Source: Clostridiales bacterium
GTDB lineage: Bacteria; Bacillota; Clostridia; Oscillospirales; CAG-272
Direction of reading: 5' to 3'
DNA length: 64,000 nt
Assembly (NCBI GenBank): GCA_022791195.1
Contig: JAAVYP010000065.1
Span: 53,305-117,304, forward strand
Both the position numbers and the translations under genes were made by a program. How positions within the stretch are numbered: position 1 is the first letter of the stretch; every line of letters starts with the position of its first letter. This document shows positions 27,884 through 36,322 of this stretch, piece after piece. A model generated the notes under the pieces. That model was not told the origin of the DNA and made no database searches. It saw only the letters and a list, made by a program, of their open reading frames with translations.

Positions 27884-28510
27884 ATGGCAAGAAAAGAACT
27901 TCAAGGACGCGACAACTGGCAGACTGAATCCGGGCCGGGTGGAAAAGCTGGTGTTGCCGAACAAAATCTATATGAAGTGTTTAGGCAGGCGTTTGTTGGT
28001 ACAGATTATCGTATTTCAGACCATCCAACAGACTTAAAGCATTTATACGAAAGCGTCCAGCTTTCTGAAGAAACATTAGCTCAAATTTTCAATCCAGATG
28101 CAGCTACTATGAGAAATGCGCAAAGAAGAGGTTGGGGCGTTTCTCCTGATTTCTCGATTACCAATATCAAAACTGGAAAAATATTGTTCGGCGAGATAAA
28201 GCGTCAAGACGGATGGGTTGAAGGAAAAGACCCAAGCGCAGGACGTGGCAATGCCCATGAACGTATGTGTAAACTGTTTACTCCGGGATTGATGAAGGCA
28301 TACAGACAAATAGGGAACATCACAGACCCGGAAATATTGCCATTTTGGGTTGTCTTAGAGGGCGATATTACACGGGATCCCAAAAGAAATAGAGAAATTG
28401 CTTTTTGGTTCGATGAGTTCGACAAGAATTTCTTTATGTGGCGTCCGGGAATGAGTAGCGATGAATTGGTTGAGCATTTTAACAAGTATTTGAAACCGTA
28501 TTTGGATTGA
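27884..28510 (+). CDS. MunI-like type II restriction endonuclease
   Basis: The 208-residue enzyme closely resembles R.MunI (C^AATTG), as recalled, not searched. The PD-ExK core is Asp89, Glu104 and Lys106 (SPDFSI...FGEIKRQ). The recognition segment GRGNAHER at 120-127 is the counterpart of the EcoRI/MunI GNA-x-ER motif. The shared stretch around ILPFWVVLEGDITRDPKR further supports this. The ATG at 27884 is preferred over the GTG at 27869, since GAGG lies 9-10 bases upstream. Expression likely depends on the adjacent controller gene. Confidence 0.9.
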   Translation: MARKELQGRDNWQTESGPGGKAGVAEQNLYEVFRQAFVGTDYRISDHPTDLKHLYESVQLSEETLAQIFNPDAATMRNAQRRGWGVSPDFSITNIKTGKILFGEIKRQDGWVEGKDPSAGRGNAHERMCKLFTPGLMKAYRQIGNITDPEILPFWVVLEGDITRDPKRNREIAFWFDEFDKNFFMWRPGMSSDELVEHFNKYLKPYLD

Positions 28511-28560
28511 TAAAAAGAGGACATAGCTGGTAATGGTCTATGCTCTCTTTACTGTTCATA

Positions 28561-28797
28561 TCAAGAAATATCAAAACATTTTATGCTGTAATCAGAATAA
28601 ACCTCTTCACTATATGTTGGATCACTTTGAGCAATACCCGCATTTATATCGATATGGCTATATTCAGAATACAAAGAATTGTGATGTATTTCATTTTGCA
28701 TTTGGATGATAGCATCCTCTTTGGAGCTCCACACCCCTTTTATCCTGCACATTTGGCTGGATTCTCTTTCTTCATAAAGAACATATACTTTGTGCAT
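28561..28797 (-). CDS. Small hypothetical protein in the R-M island
   Basis: The 78-residue acidic protein starts MHKVYVLYEERESS and contains an Asp/Glu/Tyr/Ser-rich C-terminal half. No known domain was recognised. A GGGAGG site 4 bases before the ATG at 28797 and its operon-like position after the ribbon-helix-helix gene (16 bases apart) support it as real. It is on the opposite strand to the endonuclease. Confidence 0.6.
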   Translation of the reverse strand: MHKVYVLYEERESSQMCRIKGVWSSKEDAIIQMQNEIHHNSLYSEYSHIDINAGIAQSDPTYSEEVYSDYSIKCFDIS

Positions 28798-28813
28798 ATA
28801 ACCTCCCAGATTG

Positions 28814-29005
28814 TTACAGGGCTATTTTGTCCGCGTTTTCAAAGTCTAAATCAAGTTTTTCTATAGCAGTTCTTATAGCCTGCGATTTCATTATGCCCAT
28901 AAGTTCACAATATTTTTCCAAACGCCGCAATGTCCCCTCGTCTAACCGAATAGTATAACTATATTCTTTGTTATTATCCCCTTTGGGACGTCCCTTTTTT
29001 ATCAA
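28814..29005 (-). CDS. Small ribbon-helix-helix (CopG/Arc-like) protein
   Basis: The 63-residue protein reads KKGRPKGDNNKEYSYTIRLD, then EGTLRRLEKYCELMGIMKSQ, a typical basic arm, beta strand and two helices of the ribbon-helix-helix fold. The start is probably a TTG at 29005 with GAGG 5 bases upstream; no ATG is available at the right place and longer frames lack a site. It may regulate itself and the next gene as an antitoxin-like or island repressor, but no toxin fold was recognised. Confidence 0.7.
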   Translation of the reverse strand: MIKKGRPKGDNNKEYSYTIRLDEGTLRRLEKYCELMGIMKSQAIRTAIEKLDLDFENADKIAL

Positions 29006-29220
29006 AAGCACCTCAAATGATATTATAGTTTTTCTTTCTAAAAAAGCATCATTCCGTCTTGCAGTAAAGAACAAGGTTGCTTTTGTAGCATGTGGGTAAT
29101 GTTGTAGGTCTGTCCGCGAAAAAGAATTGTGCAATCCATTTGAAAAAGATTATAATATTTTATCCGATGTTTTTAACATTACATCATATGAAAATTGATG
29201 TCGTATACTGTAACAAGCAG

Positions 29221-29242
29221 GGAAACTGTACACACAGTTTCC
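29221..29242. other. Perfect inverted repeat
   Basis: GGAAACTGT and ACAGTTTCC form a 9-bp perfect stem with a 4-base loop, in the 337 bases between the ribbon-helix-helix and sugar isomerase genes. The region 29006-29220 holds no other recognised gene. Confidence 0.5.
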
Positions 29243-29252
29243 TCAAATGAAT

Positions 29253-29294
29253 AAAGACGATGCATCACCCGATAGGATGTGCATCGTCTTTTTT
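29253..29294. terminator. Terminator between the island and the isomerase gene
   Basis: AAAGACGATGCA (29253-29264) pairs with TGCATCGTCTTT (29280-29291), followed by TTT on the plus strand and AAA on the other. It probably ends the isomerase transcript (minus strand). Confidence 0.75.
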
Positions 29295-29342
29295 GCATGA
29301 AAAGCTTCCTTATCTGGCCCGTCCATAGCCGCCCTTCTTTTT

Positions 29343-30179
29343 TTATGCCTGAATCAGCGAAATTAACTTTTCAAAATTTGCTTTTAAATCATGCAGGGTT
29401 TTGCCGCCTTTGGCGCCGATATTGCTGCCGATTTCGTAGTTGTAATACCCTTGGTAGCCGGTGTCATGAAGTGCGTTCATAATGCCGGCCCAATCGTTGT
29501 CTCCGTCGAAAGGGAAAAGATGGCGTTCGTCAACAAAATCATAATCGCTGATATGTAGTGTGATGAGCCGGTCGCCGACCTCTTGCTTGATGCGGTAAAT
29601 GTGCGTGGCGTTGTCCGGTTTTACGCCTTTCCAGGGCAAAAAATGATTGAGATCAAAGCAGGTTTTGAGTGTCGGTACCTTTTGCAGCATGCGGATCAGT
29701 TCTTCGCTGGTGTTGCATAGACAAGTGCGGGGCAGATTTTCTACTGCTAAGGAAAGTCCGACTTCTTGGGCAAATTCGCATAAAAGGTGCAGGCTTTCTT
29801 CGCTGCGTTTGAAATAATCATCTCTGTCTTGATCTTCGATCGGCTCGCTGGAGGGATGAATCACACACAGAATGACGCCGAGCTTCGCGGCTCTTTCCAT
29901 CACTTGCTTGTCAATGTCAATGGACCGCATGCGGATGGCTTTGTCGGGGTGAGAGATGTTTTGTTCGGCGCCGAAAGGAAGGTGCAGAGAGCGAAGCTCT
30001 ACCCCCTCTTTAGTACATTCTGTTTTAATTCCTTCTAAATCATATTGGTCTAAACGGGCTGGGTGCATGCCGGCAATTTCTATGGCGTCGATACCGGCTT
30101 CTGCGTAAAAGTGAACGACGTCAGGCGCGGTTCTTCCGAAAAAGGCGGTTGACGCGCTCACTTTATAATTTTTTTCCAT
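29343..30179 (-). CDS. Sugar phosphate isomerase/epimerase (TIM barrel)
   Basis: The 278-residue AP-endonuclease-2-like TIM barrel has the family's metal-ligand stretches AVENLPRT, FDLNHFL and LHISDYD, with Glu, Asp and His, and ends with YYNYEIGSN. Substrate is unknown. The start is the ATG at 30179 with GGAG 6 bases upstream. The longer frame to 30260 begins upstream of the transcription start predicted from the promoter, so it is unlikely. Confidence 0.88.
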   Translation of the reverse strand: MEKNYKVSASTAFFGRTAPDVVHFYAEAGIDAIEIAGMHPARLDQYDLEGIKTECTKEGVELRSLHLPFGAEQNISHPDKAIRMRSIDIDKQVMERAAKLGVILCVIHPSSEPIEDQDRDDYFKRSEESLHLLCEFAQEVGLSLAVENLPRTCLCNTSEELIRMLQKVPTLKTCFDLNHFLPWKGVKPDNATHIYRIKQEVGDRLITLHISDYDFVDERHLFPFDGDNDWAGIMNALHDTGYQGYYNYEIGSNIGAKGGKTLHDLKANFEKLISLIQA

Positions 30180-30262
30180 GCTAAACTCCATTCTGCCGCT
30201 TCTGTGTGCGGGTGTATTTAAAAGATTTGCCAGATTTTTGCGTATTGTTTCCTTGTTCATCG

Positions 30263-30291
30263 ATTGTATAATGCTTTATGCAATCTGTCAA
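30263..30291 (-). promoter_or_regulatory. Sigma-A-like promoter of the isomerase gene
   Basis: Minus strand -35 TTGACA (30286-30291) and -10 TACAAT (30263-30268) are 17 bases apart. The transcription start near 30256 supports translation from 30179. A plus-strand TATAAT at 30344-30349 could serve the divergent ABC operon. Confidence 0.65.
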
Positions 30292-30418
30292 GCTTTTATT
30301 CGCAATCTTCCAAAATTTTCACCCATTCTTCACAAACATCGTGTATAATAAAATCGTTTTATTTTATTTTCTTATCCAATACGGTGCGCACTGCCTGTAT
30401 AAAAAGGAGGAAGAACTG

Positions 30419-31519
30419 TTGATTTGTGTGCAAAATTTAACCAAAATCTATGGAAATAACACGGCGGTAAACAATATTTCTTTTGAAATCGAAGAAGGAA
30501 AGGTGTATGGTTTTTTAGGACCGAACGGCGCTGGAAAATCGACTACCATGAATATGATTACCGGCTGTCTCGCCGCTACGCAGGGACGGGTGAGCGTAGA
30601 CGGACTCGACCACTTTGACGATGCGAAAAAGGCAAAAGCGTTGATCGGCTATTTGCCTGAACAGCCGCCGCTTTATTTTGATCTGACGCCCTTGGAATAT
30701 CTCATGTTTGTGGGAGAAGCCAAAGGGCTTAGGGGAGAGGCGCTTGCTGGGCAGGTAAAGGAGGTCATGGAAGAAACCCAGATCACCGATGTGTCGGGGC
30801 GCTTAATCAAGAATCTATCCAAAGGATATAAACAGCGCGTCGGCATTGCCCAAGCCATGCTCGGCAACCCCAAATATATTATTTTGGACGAGCCTACGGT
30901 GGGCCTGGATCCGCTGCAGATTATTGAAATCCGAAAGCTTATTCGCTCTTTGGCCAAGGAGCGCACAGTCATTCTTTCCAGCCATATTTTGGCCGAGGTG
31001 CAGGAGGTGTGCGACGAGCTGATTGTGATTATCGGCGGCAAGATTGCGGCGAAAGGGACGATCGAAGATATCAAGAAAAATCTGTCAGGCCCCAGTACAT
31101 TGACCGTGGCTGCCAAAAGCGAACCGGGTGTTGATAAAAGCCTGTTTGCCGGCATTGATGGCATTGACACTGTGCAGTGCAGCACGCAAAAGGGTGAGCG
31201 GCAAAACGAGACGCATTTCCATATCACCGTGGCTGACGGAGCGGATATTCGCGAGGCGGTGTTTAAACGATTCTGCGAAAAAGGTTTTGTTTTGTTGGAA
31301 ATGACCGCCTATGTGCCCAGTTTGGAGGACATATTTATCCGCCTGACCGAAAGCCAGACCGAGGGAGCAGGCCAGGAACAGGAAATCGAAATTTCGCTCT
31401 CACCTGCCGCGAGAGAAGCGGCCATACTGCTTACAGCGAATGAGGAATCGCAGGAACCTTTGAAAGAAGAGAAGGCAGACGACGAGGCAGACGAAGCGTT
31501 AGGAGGGGATAAAGAATGA
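30419..31519 (+). CDS. ABC transporter ATP-binding protein (GldA-like)
   Basis: The 366-residue ATPase has Walker A GPNGAGKSTT near residue 40, signature LSKGYKQRVG near 137, Walker B YIILDEPTVGLDP, and a C-terminal acidic tail of about 50 residues. The start is a TTG at 30419 with AAGGAGG 8 bases upstream; the frame continues upstream but has no site. Family members in this operon type pair with ABC-2 permease, a GldG-like protein and DUF4340. The exported substrate is unknown. Its stop overlaps the permease start by 4 bases. Confidence 0.9.
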   Translation: MICVQNLTKIYGNNTAVNNISFEIEEGKVYGFLGPNGAGKSTTMNMITGCLAATQGRVSVDGLDHFDDAKKAKALIGYLPEQPPLYFDLTPLEYLMFVGEAKGLRGEALAGQVKEVMEETQITDVSGRLIKNLSKGYKQRVGIAQAMLGNPKYIILDEPTVGLDPLQIIEIRKLIRSLAKERTVILSSHILAEVQEVCDELIVIIGGKIAAKGTIEDIKKNLSGPSTLTVAAKSEPGVDKSLFAGIDGIDTVQCSTQKGERQNETHFHITVADGADIREAVFKRFCEKGFVLLEMTAYVPSLEDIFIRLTESQTEGAGQEQEIEISLSPAAREAAILLTANEESQEPLKEEKADDEADEALGGDKE

Positions 31520-32379
31520 TTGCTGTTTTTAAAAAAGAGCTAAGGAGCTATTTTGCTTCTATGACAGGTTATATTTTTATCGGCATTTTGCTGCTTTTGG
31601 CCGGCATTATGTGCTTGGCAATTAACTTGTTTAACGGCCCGACGAACTATGAGCTGTCTCTTTCGATGGTCAGCTATATCTTTTTGCTGATTGTGCCTAT
31701 CTTAACCATGAGCGTGATGGCCGATGAGCGGAAAAATAAAACCGATCAGCTTTTGTATTCGCTGCCGGTGAATGCATCGGAAATTGTCGTGGGTAAATTT
31801 GGTGCGATTGCGGCTGTTTTTGCTGTGCCGGTGATCGTTATGTGTCTGTATCCTTTTATTCTTTCTTTGTATGGACAAGTTAATTTTCTGTCGGCATACA
31901 GCGGCTTGTTCGGCTTCTTTTTGCTGGGCTGTGCGCTGTTGGCCTTTGGTTTGTTTGTATCTTCTTTGACCGAAAGCCCTGTGATTGCAGCGGTGATTTG
32001 CTTCTTTTCGCTGTTGTTTATGTATTTGCTCAGTTCCTTTGCTTCGCTAATTCCTGCGGGAGCTTTTGCCTCTTATGTGTGTTTTATCTTGTTGATTGCG
32101 GCTGTCGCATTTCTGGTGTACGTGCTTACCAATCATTCGCTGTTTTCAATGGCTCTTTTTGTGGTGGGCTGCGGCGGACTGACTGCTTTGTATTTTGTCA
32201 ATGCTTCTCTGTTTGAGGGCGCATTCCCTGCGTTTTTGAATTGGCTGTGCGTGTATGACCGGTATATTGCATTTGTCAATGGTATATTTGATATAACCGG
32301 TGTTATTTATTATCTTTCAATTGTGTTCCTCTGTTTGTTTTTCAGCGTGCAGTCGCTTGAGAAACGTCGGTGGCAATAA
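31516..32379 (+). CDS. ABC-2 type permease (GldF-like)
   Basis: The 287-residue integral membrane protein has six predicted spans. The stretch VMADERKNKTDQLLYSLPVN near residue 70 is typical of ABC-2 permeases. Its start overlaps the ATPase gene by 4 bases (ATGA). Together with the ATPase it would form the exporter core. Confidence 0.88.
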   Translation: MIAVFKKELRSYFASMTGYIFIGILLLLAGIMCLAINLFNGPTNYELSLSMVSYIFLLIVPILTMSVMADERKNKTDQLLYSLPVNASEIVVGKFGAIAAVFAVPVIVMCLYPFILSLYGQVNFLSAYSGLFGFFLLGCALLAFGLFVSSLTESPVIAAVICFFSLLFMYLLSSFASLIPAGAFASYVCFILLIAAVAFLVYVLTNHSLFSMALFVVGCGGLTALYFVNASLFEGAFPAFLNWLCVYDRYIAFVNGIFDITGVIYYLSIVFLCLFFSVQSLEKRRWQ

Positions 32380-32396
32380 TAAAGGAGGCATCAACG

Positions 32397-33884
32397 ATGA
32401 ATCAATTCAAGGCTTCTTTTACCAAGAGAACGTTCAAAGCCGGCGCGATGAGCGTGACGCTGATCGCCGTGGCTGTAGCTGTTGTTATTTTTATCAATTT
32501 ATTAGCGAATGCACTGCCGACGGCCTTTACCAAGCTGGATGTTACAAGCAACAAGCTCTATAAGCTGTCAAAAGAAGGCGAGGCGCTGATTTCTTCTTTT
32601 GATGAGGAAATTACCATTCGCTATTTGGTTTCGGATGCGAGCAAAGACGATTATGTAGACGAACTGCTGCATCGGGCCGCCGCGGCGAACGCAAACATCA
32701 AGCTTGTCACGATTGATCCGGTGCTGCATCCCGAGCAGGTGACCAATTATACGTCTTTGGGCCAGAATAGTTTTGTGGTGGCAAGCAGTAAGCGGGAGCG
32801 CGCCGTTAATTATAACGATCTTTATGAAACCAAATACTTTTTTGAGGGACAGGAAATTTCGGCTGAAACCTATTCGCAGTACGCAGCCTATTATCAATAT
32901 GGCGTGACCCAGAGTGCACCGCAGAGCGAACGCAGCTTTGCAGGCGAAACGGTGCTTGCTTCGGCCCTTGCTTATGTGACCACCGACCAGATTCCGGTGG
33001 TGTATGCGTTAAGCGGCCATGGTGAAACAGGGATGGACAGCAAGCTTTCCGGATATTTATCGGATGATAATGTCGATGTGCGAACGCTCCAGTTAGCAAC
33101 GTCCGATGAAGTGCCGGCCGACGCCAGCGCGGTACTAATCATTGCGCCGAACAGTGATCTTTCAGAAACCGAGCGTGACCGGCTGAATGCCTATATACAG
33201 GCCGGCGGCCATGTGATTGTGTATACGTATTATAATTACGGTGTGGGCGATCACTTAAAAGACTTGTTAGGCGCTTACGGCATGGAGACGGTGGAGGGTT
33301 TAGTGATGGAAACCGATACCACTATGTATAACGGCATGAAGTATTCGCTTTATCCGCGTATTATGAATCATGATTTTACCAAAGCGCTTTCGGGCAAATA
33401 TTTGTTTGCACCCATTGCACACGGCATCAAAGAAACCGAGGCAGTGCCCGAGCATGTGACGGTTGAACCCTTGCTCGAAACCAGCGACAAATCCTTTGCG
33501 CGGGTTGGTTTTGGCGAAAACGATGATGTGACAAGCATTGAAAAGACCGATGCTGATGCCGCAGGACCTTTTTTGATCGGCGCTTCGGCTGTGTATACGC
33601 CGGAAGAGGGCGAAGCAGGCCGCATCACGTGGTATGCTACGCCGTATCTGACCAATACGACCTATGATGATAACGGGGCTATTTCTGAATTGTTCCTTGC
33701 AACTGTGGAATCGACCTGTGCGATTGAAACGTCTGTCTCCTTAGCAACAAAAAAAATCACGGCCGAGCAAGTGGTGGCCTCTACCTATGACCGTGTGATC
33801 TGGGGCTTGATTTTGGTTGGGGCAATTCCGCTTTCTGTTATGGCGCTTGGCCTTTGTGTCTGGATGAAGAGGAGGAAAAAATAA
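32397..33884 (+). CDS. Gld-type (GldG-like) ABC-associated membrane protein
   Basis: The 495-residue protein has an N-terminal span (about 17-40) and a C-terminal span (about 465-485). The large outer part contains SKDDYVDELLHRAAAA and VYALSGHGETGMD, the GldG-like/DUF7088-type region. Start ATG at 32397 with AAAGGAGG. It lies 17 bases after the permease and overlaps the DUF4340 gene by 1 base. It acts with the exporter; mechanism is unknown. Confidence 0.82.
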   Translation: MNQFKASFTKRTFKAGAMSVTLIAVAVAVVIFINLLANALPTAFTKLDVTSNKLYKLSKEGEALISSFDEEITIRYLVSDASKDDYVDELLHRAAAANANIKLVTIDPVLHPEQVTNYTSLGQNSFVVASSKRERAVNYNDLYETKYFFEGQEISAETYSQYAAYYQYGVTQSAPQSERSFAGETVLASALAYVTTDQIPVVYALSGHGETGMDSKLSGYLSDDNVDVRTLQLATSDEVPADASAVLIIAPNSDLSETERDRLNAYIQAGGHVIVYTYYNYGVGDHLKDLLGAYGMETVEGLVMETDTTMYNGMKYSLYPRIMNHDFTKALSGKYLFAPIAHGIKETEAVPEHVTVEPLLETSDKSFARVGFGENDDVTSIEKTDADAAGPFLIGASAVYTPEEGEAGRITWYATPYLTNTTYDDNGAISELFLATVESTCAIETSVSLATKKITAEQVVASTYDRVIWGLILVGAIPLSVMALGLCVWMKRRKK

Positions 33885-34819
33885 TGAAAAAAGGCGGATT
33901 GCTGTTAGCGCTTCTGCTTGTTTTGGTGGTATGCATTTCTCTCTATGCCTTTGTTGTTTCCATGAATCGGCAGCAGCCGGATGATGAGGAAAGCGCACCG
34001 GTATTGACCATGGTAAAGTCAATTAGTGTTGAAAACATAACAGGTTTTACACTGACGAATACCAACGGTTCACATGCGTTAAAAAGGCAGCAGAGCGGTT
34101 GGGTGTATAATGAAGATTCACATTTTCCGCTCAATACCGATTTAGTGAATACTACCTTAGAGGCATTGTCATCCATTTCAGCCATCGAGGTGCTTGCGAG
34201 AGAAGGCGAGGATGTCGCTGCTTACGGCCTTGATGCGCCGCAAATGACCGTGTCTGTTACCGAAAGTGCCGACGATGGGGAACAGACAACCCGCTTTTTG
34301 ATTGGCAATTATAATTCGTTTAACGGTTATTATTATATGATGATTGAGGGCGGGGATGATGTCTTTATCATTGATAATAAGCTTGTGGACTTGTGCGGCA
34401 AGGAAGAGAAGGATTTCGTTCGCCTGGACACGCTGCCCGAGAATCTGACGGCTGATAATATAACCGCTATCACGGTCAATTATCAGGGCGAGGAACACAA
34501 ATTCACCGAAGAAAGCGAGAATTTTGCCGATCTCGCCAAAGCGGCGGGGGCCCTTTCGCTGGCTCAATATGAAAAATATTATGTTGACAAAGAAAATGAC
34601 CCGTTGCCGGTGGAAATCGTGATTTCTTATTCAGATACGGTGAATAGCAGTGCAGAAGGTTCCTCTTCTGTCACATCGGCGGTCAATTATGAATATAAAA
34701 TCACAGCTTCTGATCATGTGGAGGATGGCATGGTGTTCTTCACCGTCGAAGATTCAACGATTCTTTACCGCATGGAAAGTGAAAAATTTATCGGTTTAGA
34801 CTTTCTTTTTGAAAAATAA
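33884..34819 (+). CDS. DUF4340-domain protein
   Basis: The 311-residue protein has an N-terminal anchor (about 4-24) and repeat-like soluble segments such as WVYNEDSHFPLNTDLVNTTL, typical of DUF4340 partners of GldG-type exporters. Start ATG at 33884 overlaps the GldG-like stop (TAATG). It is last in the four-gene exporter operon and precedes a terminator. Confidence 0.82.
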   Translation: MKKGGLLLALLLVLVVCISLYAFVVSMNRQQPDDEESAPVLTMVKSISVENITGFTLTNTNGSHALKRQQSGWVYNEDSHFPLNTDLVNTTLEALSSISAIEVLAREGEDVAAYGLDAPQMTVSVTESADDGEQTTRFLIGNYNSFNGYYYMMIEGGDDVFIIDNKLVDLCGKEEKDFVRLDTLPENLTADNITAITVNYQGEEHKFTEESENFADLAKAAGALSLAQYEKYYVDKENDPLPVEIVISYSDTVNSSAEGSSSVTSAVNYEYKITASDHVEDGMVFFTVEDSTILYRMESEKFIGLDFLFEK

Positions 34820-34848
34820 ACAGGTAATATTTTATTAAATAAGATAAA

Positions 34849-34882
34849 AAGTAAGAGTTGTCGTTAGAGCTCTTGCTTTTTT
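34849..34882 (+). terminator. Terminator of the Gld-type exporter operon
   Basis: AAGTAAGAG (34849-34857) and CTCTTGCTT (34870-34878) form a 9-bp stem with one G-T pair, followed by a T run. Confidence 0.75.
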
Positions 34883-34977
34883 ATTGAAAAGCCTTTCAAT
34901 ACATGCCTTTTCAAGGCATTCTCTTTTGAGTAGAGAGGGATTCTCACCCGGGTAGCGCACTTTTCCTTGTTTGTAGG

Positions 34978-35006
34978 TTGCGTTTTGCGTCCCTTTTGCC
35001 TATACT
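34978..35006 (+). promoter_or_regulatory. Sigma-A-like promoter of the degV gene
   Basis: -35 TTGCGT (34978-34983) and -10 TATACT (35001-35006) are 17 bases apart, about 65 bases before the start. The rest of the gap 34883-34977 holds no recognised element. Confidence 0.55.
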
Positions 35007-35071
35007 AACTTTTGTAAAATAAAGGGCTTGGCATGAATGCCTTGCTTGGTGTTAGTGAAAGGATAGTAAGC

Positions 35072-35956
35072 ATGAGCGACAAGAAATTAGTTGTTTTGAC
35101 CGATTCAGCCTCGAATTTGACGGATGATCTTTTAGATCAATATGATATTGATATGATTTCCTTTGAGGCAAAATTGGAAAAGGAGGATTTTGTTTGTTGG
35201 CAGCGGGGGCGTAATTATGCGCAGGCGGCGAAAAAGTTTTACGATTCCATGCGGGCGGGACTCATGCCGAAAACATCGTTGATTAACACTCAGGCCTTTA
35301 TTGACTTTTTCACGCCGTTTTTAGAAGCAGGTCAGGACGTGCTGTATATTGGTATGTCCAGAGGACTCACCGGTACGGTGGGCGCGGCGAGTCAAGCCGC
35401 AGAAGAATTGGCAAGTCTTTATCCGCAACGGCAGTGCGTGGTGGTCGATTCGGTGGGTGCTTCGCTTGGGGAAGGGCTGTTGGCCATGCAAGCGGCGCAA
35501 ATGCGCAACGAAGGGAAGGATTTGGCCGAAATTCAAGAAGCGATTGCGGAAACGATTCCTCATATGAACCATTTGTTTACGGTTGATGATTTGGTGTACT
35601 TGCATCGCGGCGGCCGGATTTCTGCTTTTGTAAAAATGGCAGGTGCTCTTTTAGGCATTAAGCCATTGCTAAAGGCTACCGACCAAGGCACTATTGAACT
35701 GTATGGAAAATGCAGAGGCCGCCGCCGGTCTTTGGAAATTTTAGCAGAACAGTTTGCTAACACAGCGCTCCATCCGTTTAAGCAAATTGTGGGGATCGCC
35801 CATGCCGATTGCGAAGAGGATGCGAACTTTTTAAAACATTTAATTGAGGAAATGACCCAAGTGAAGCAGGTGATTGTCCGGCCATATGATTTGTGTTCCG
35901 GTTCACATGTCGGGCCGGGCGCCATAGCCTTGTTTTTTGAGGCCGCATGCAGATAA
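35072..35956 (+). CDS. DegV-family fatty-acid-binding protein
   Basis: The 294-residue protein has the family's N-terminal LVVLTDSASNLTDDLL, MSRGLTGTVGAA near residue 105, and FTVDDLVYLHRGGRIS near 168. DegV/FakB proteins bind fatty acids and hand them to FakA kinase for phospholipid synthesis; no fakA is nearby. Start ATG at 35072 with GAAAGGA upstream; a longer in-frame start at 35033 lacks a site. Confidence 0.92.
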   Translation: MSDKKLVVLTDSASNLTDDLLDQYDIDMISFEAKLEKEDFVCWQRGRNYAQAAKKFYDSMRAGLMPKTSLINTQAFIDFFTPFLEAGQDVLYIGMSRGLTGTVGAASQAAEELASLYPQRQCVVVDSVGASLGEGLLAMQAAQMRNEGKDLAEIQEAIAETIPHMNHLFTVDDLVYLHRGGRISAFVKMAGALLGIKPLLKATDQGTIELYGKCRGRRRSLEILAEQFANTALHPFKQIVGIAHADCEEDANFLKHLIEEMTQVKQVIVRPYDLCSGSHVGPGAIALFFEAACR

Positions 35957-36030
35957 AAAAGGGATGGCTCTTATCGGCACCCCGCGATCGATGGGTACGG
36001 TACAAGCATGCTTTAACGGCACATACCAAT

Positions 36031-36074
36031 AAAAACACAATACGACAAAGCGAGTTTTGTCGTATTGTGTTTTT
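36031..36074 (+). terminator. Terminator after degV, overlapping the next promoter
   Basis: AAAAACACAATACGACAAA (36031-36049) and its complement (from 36055) form a long near-perfect stem of about 18 bp with a 5-base loop and a T tract. The -35 of the downstream promoter lies in its 3' arm. Confidence 0.88.
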
Positions 36075-36093
36075 TAGATAAATATGGTATAAT
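36065..36093 (+). promoter_or_regulatory. Promoter of the MATE gene, -35 inside a terminator
   Basis: TTGTGT (36065-36070) and TATAAT (36088-36093) are 17 bases apart. The -35 is part of the preceding terminator stem. Confidence 0.6.
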
Positions 36094-36322
36094 GTAATGT
36101 AGTTTTGTTCTTTAATAAGCGTGTCATAAAATCGACTGGGTCAAGGGGGATTGAGCTTTTGGTTTCGTTGATTTTGGGAGCCTTTCAAGACAAATCGTAG
36201 GTTTGTTTTATGAGATTAAAGGCTATGCTGCTGCACGGCTTATCGGTGAGAAGACCAATGAAAAATAAAAATATTTTGTCGTTTTAGTGTTGCGAATGAT
36301 GCGAAAGGCAGAAAGGTGGAAA
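36094..36322 (+). other. Long structured leader before the MATE pump gene
   Basis: About 220 bases of untranslated RNA separate the promoter from the pump start. AGCCTTT and AAAGGCT form a 7-bp outer stem around an ACAAA/TTTGT hairpin (roughly 36179-36229). No riboswitch class was recognised. Confidence 0.4.
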
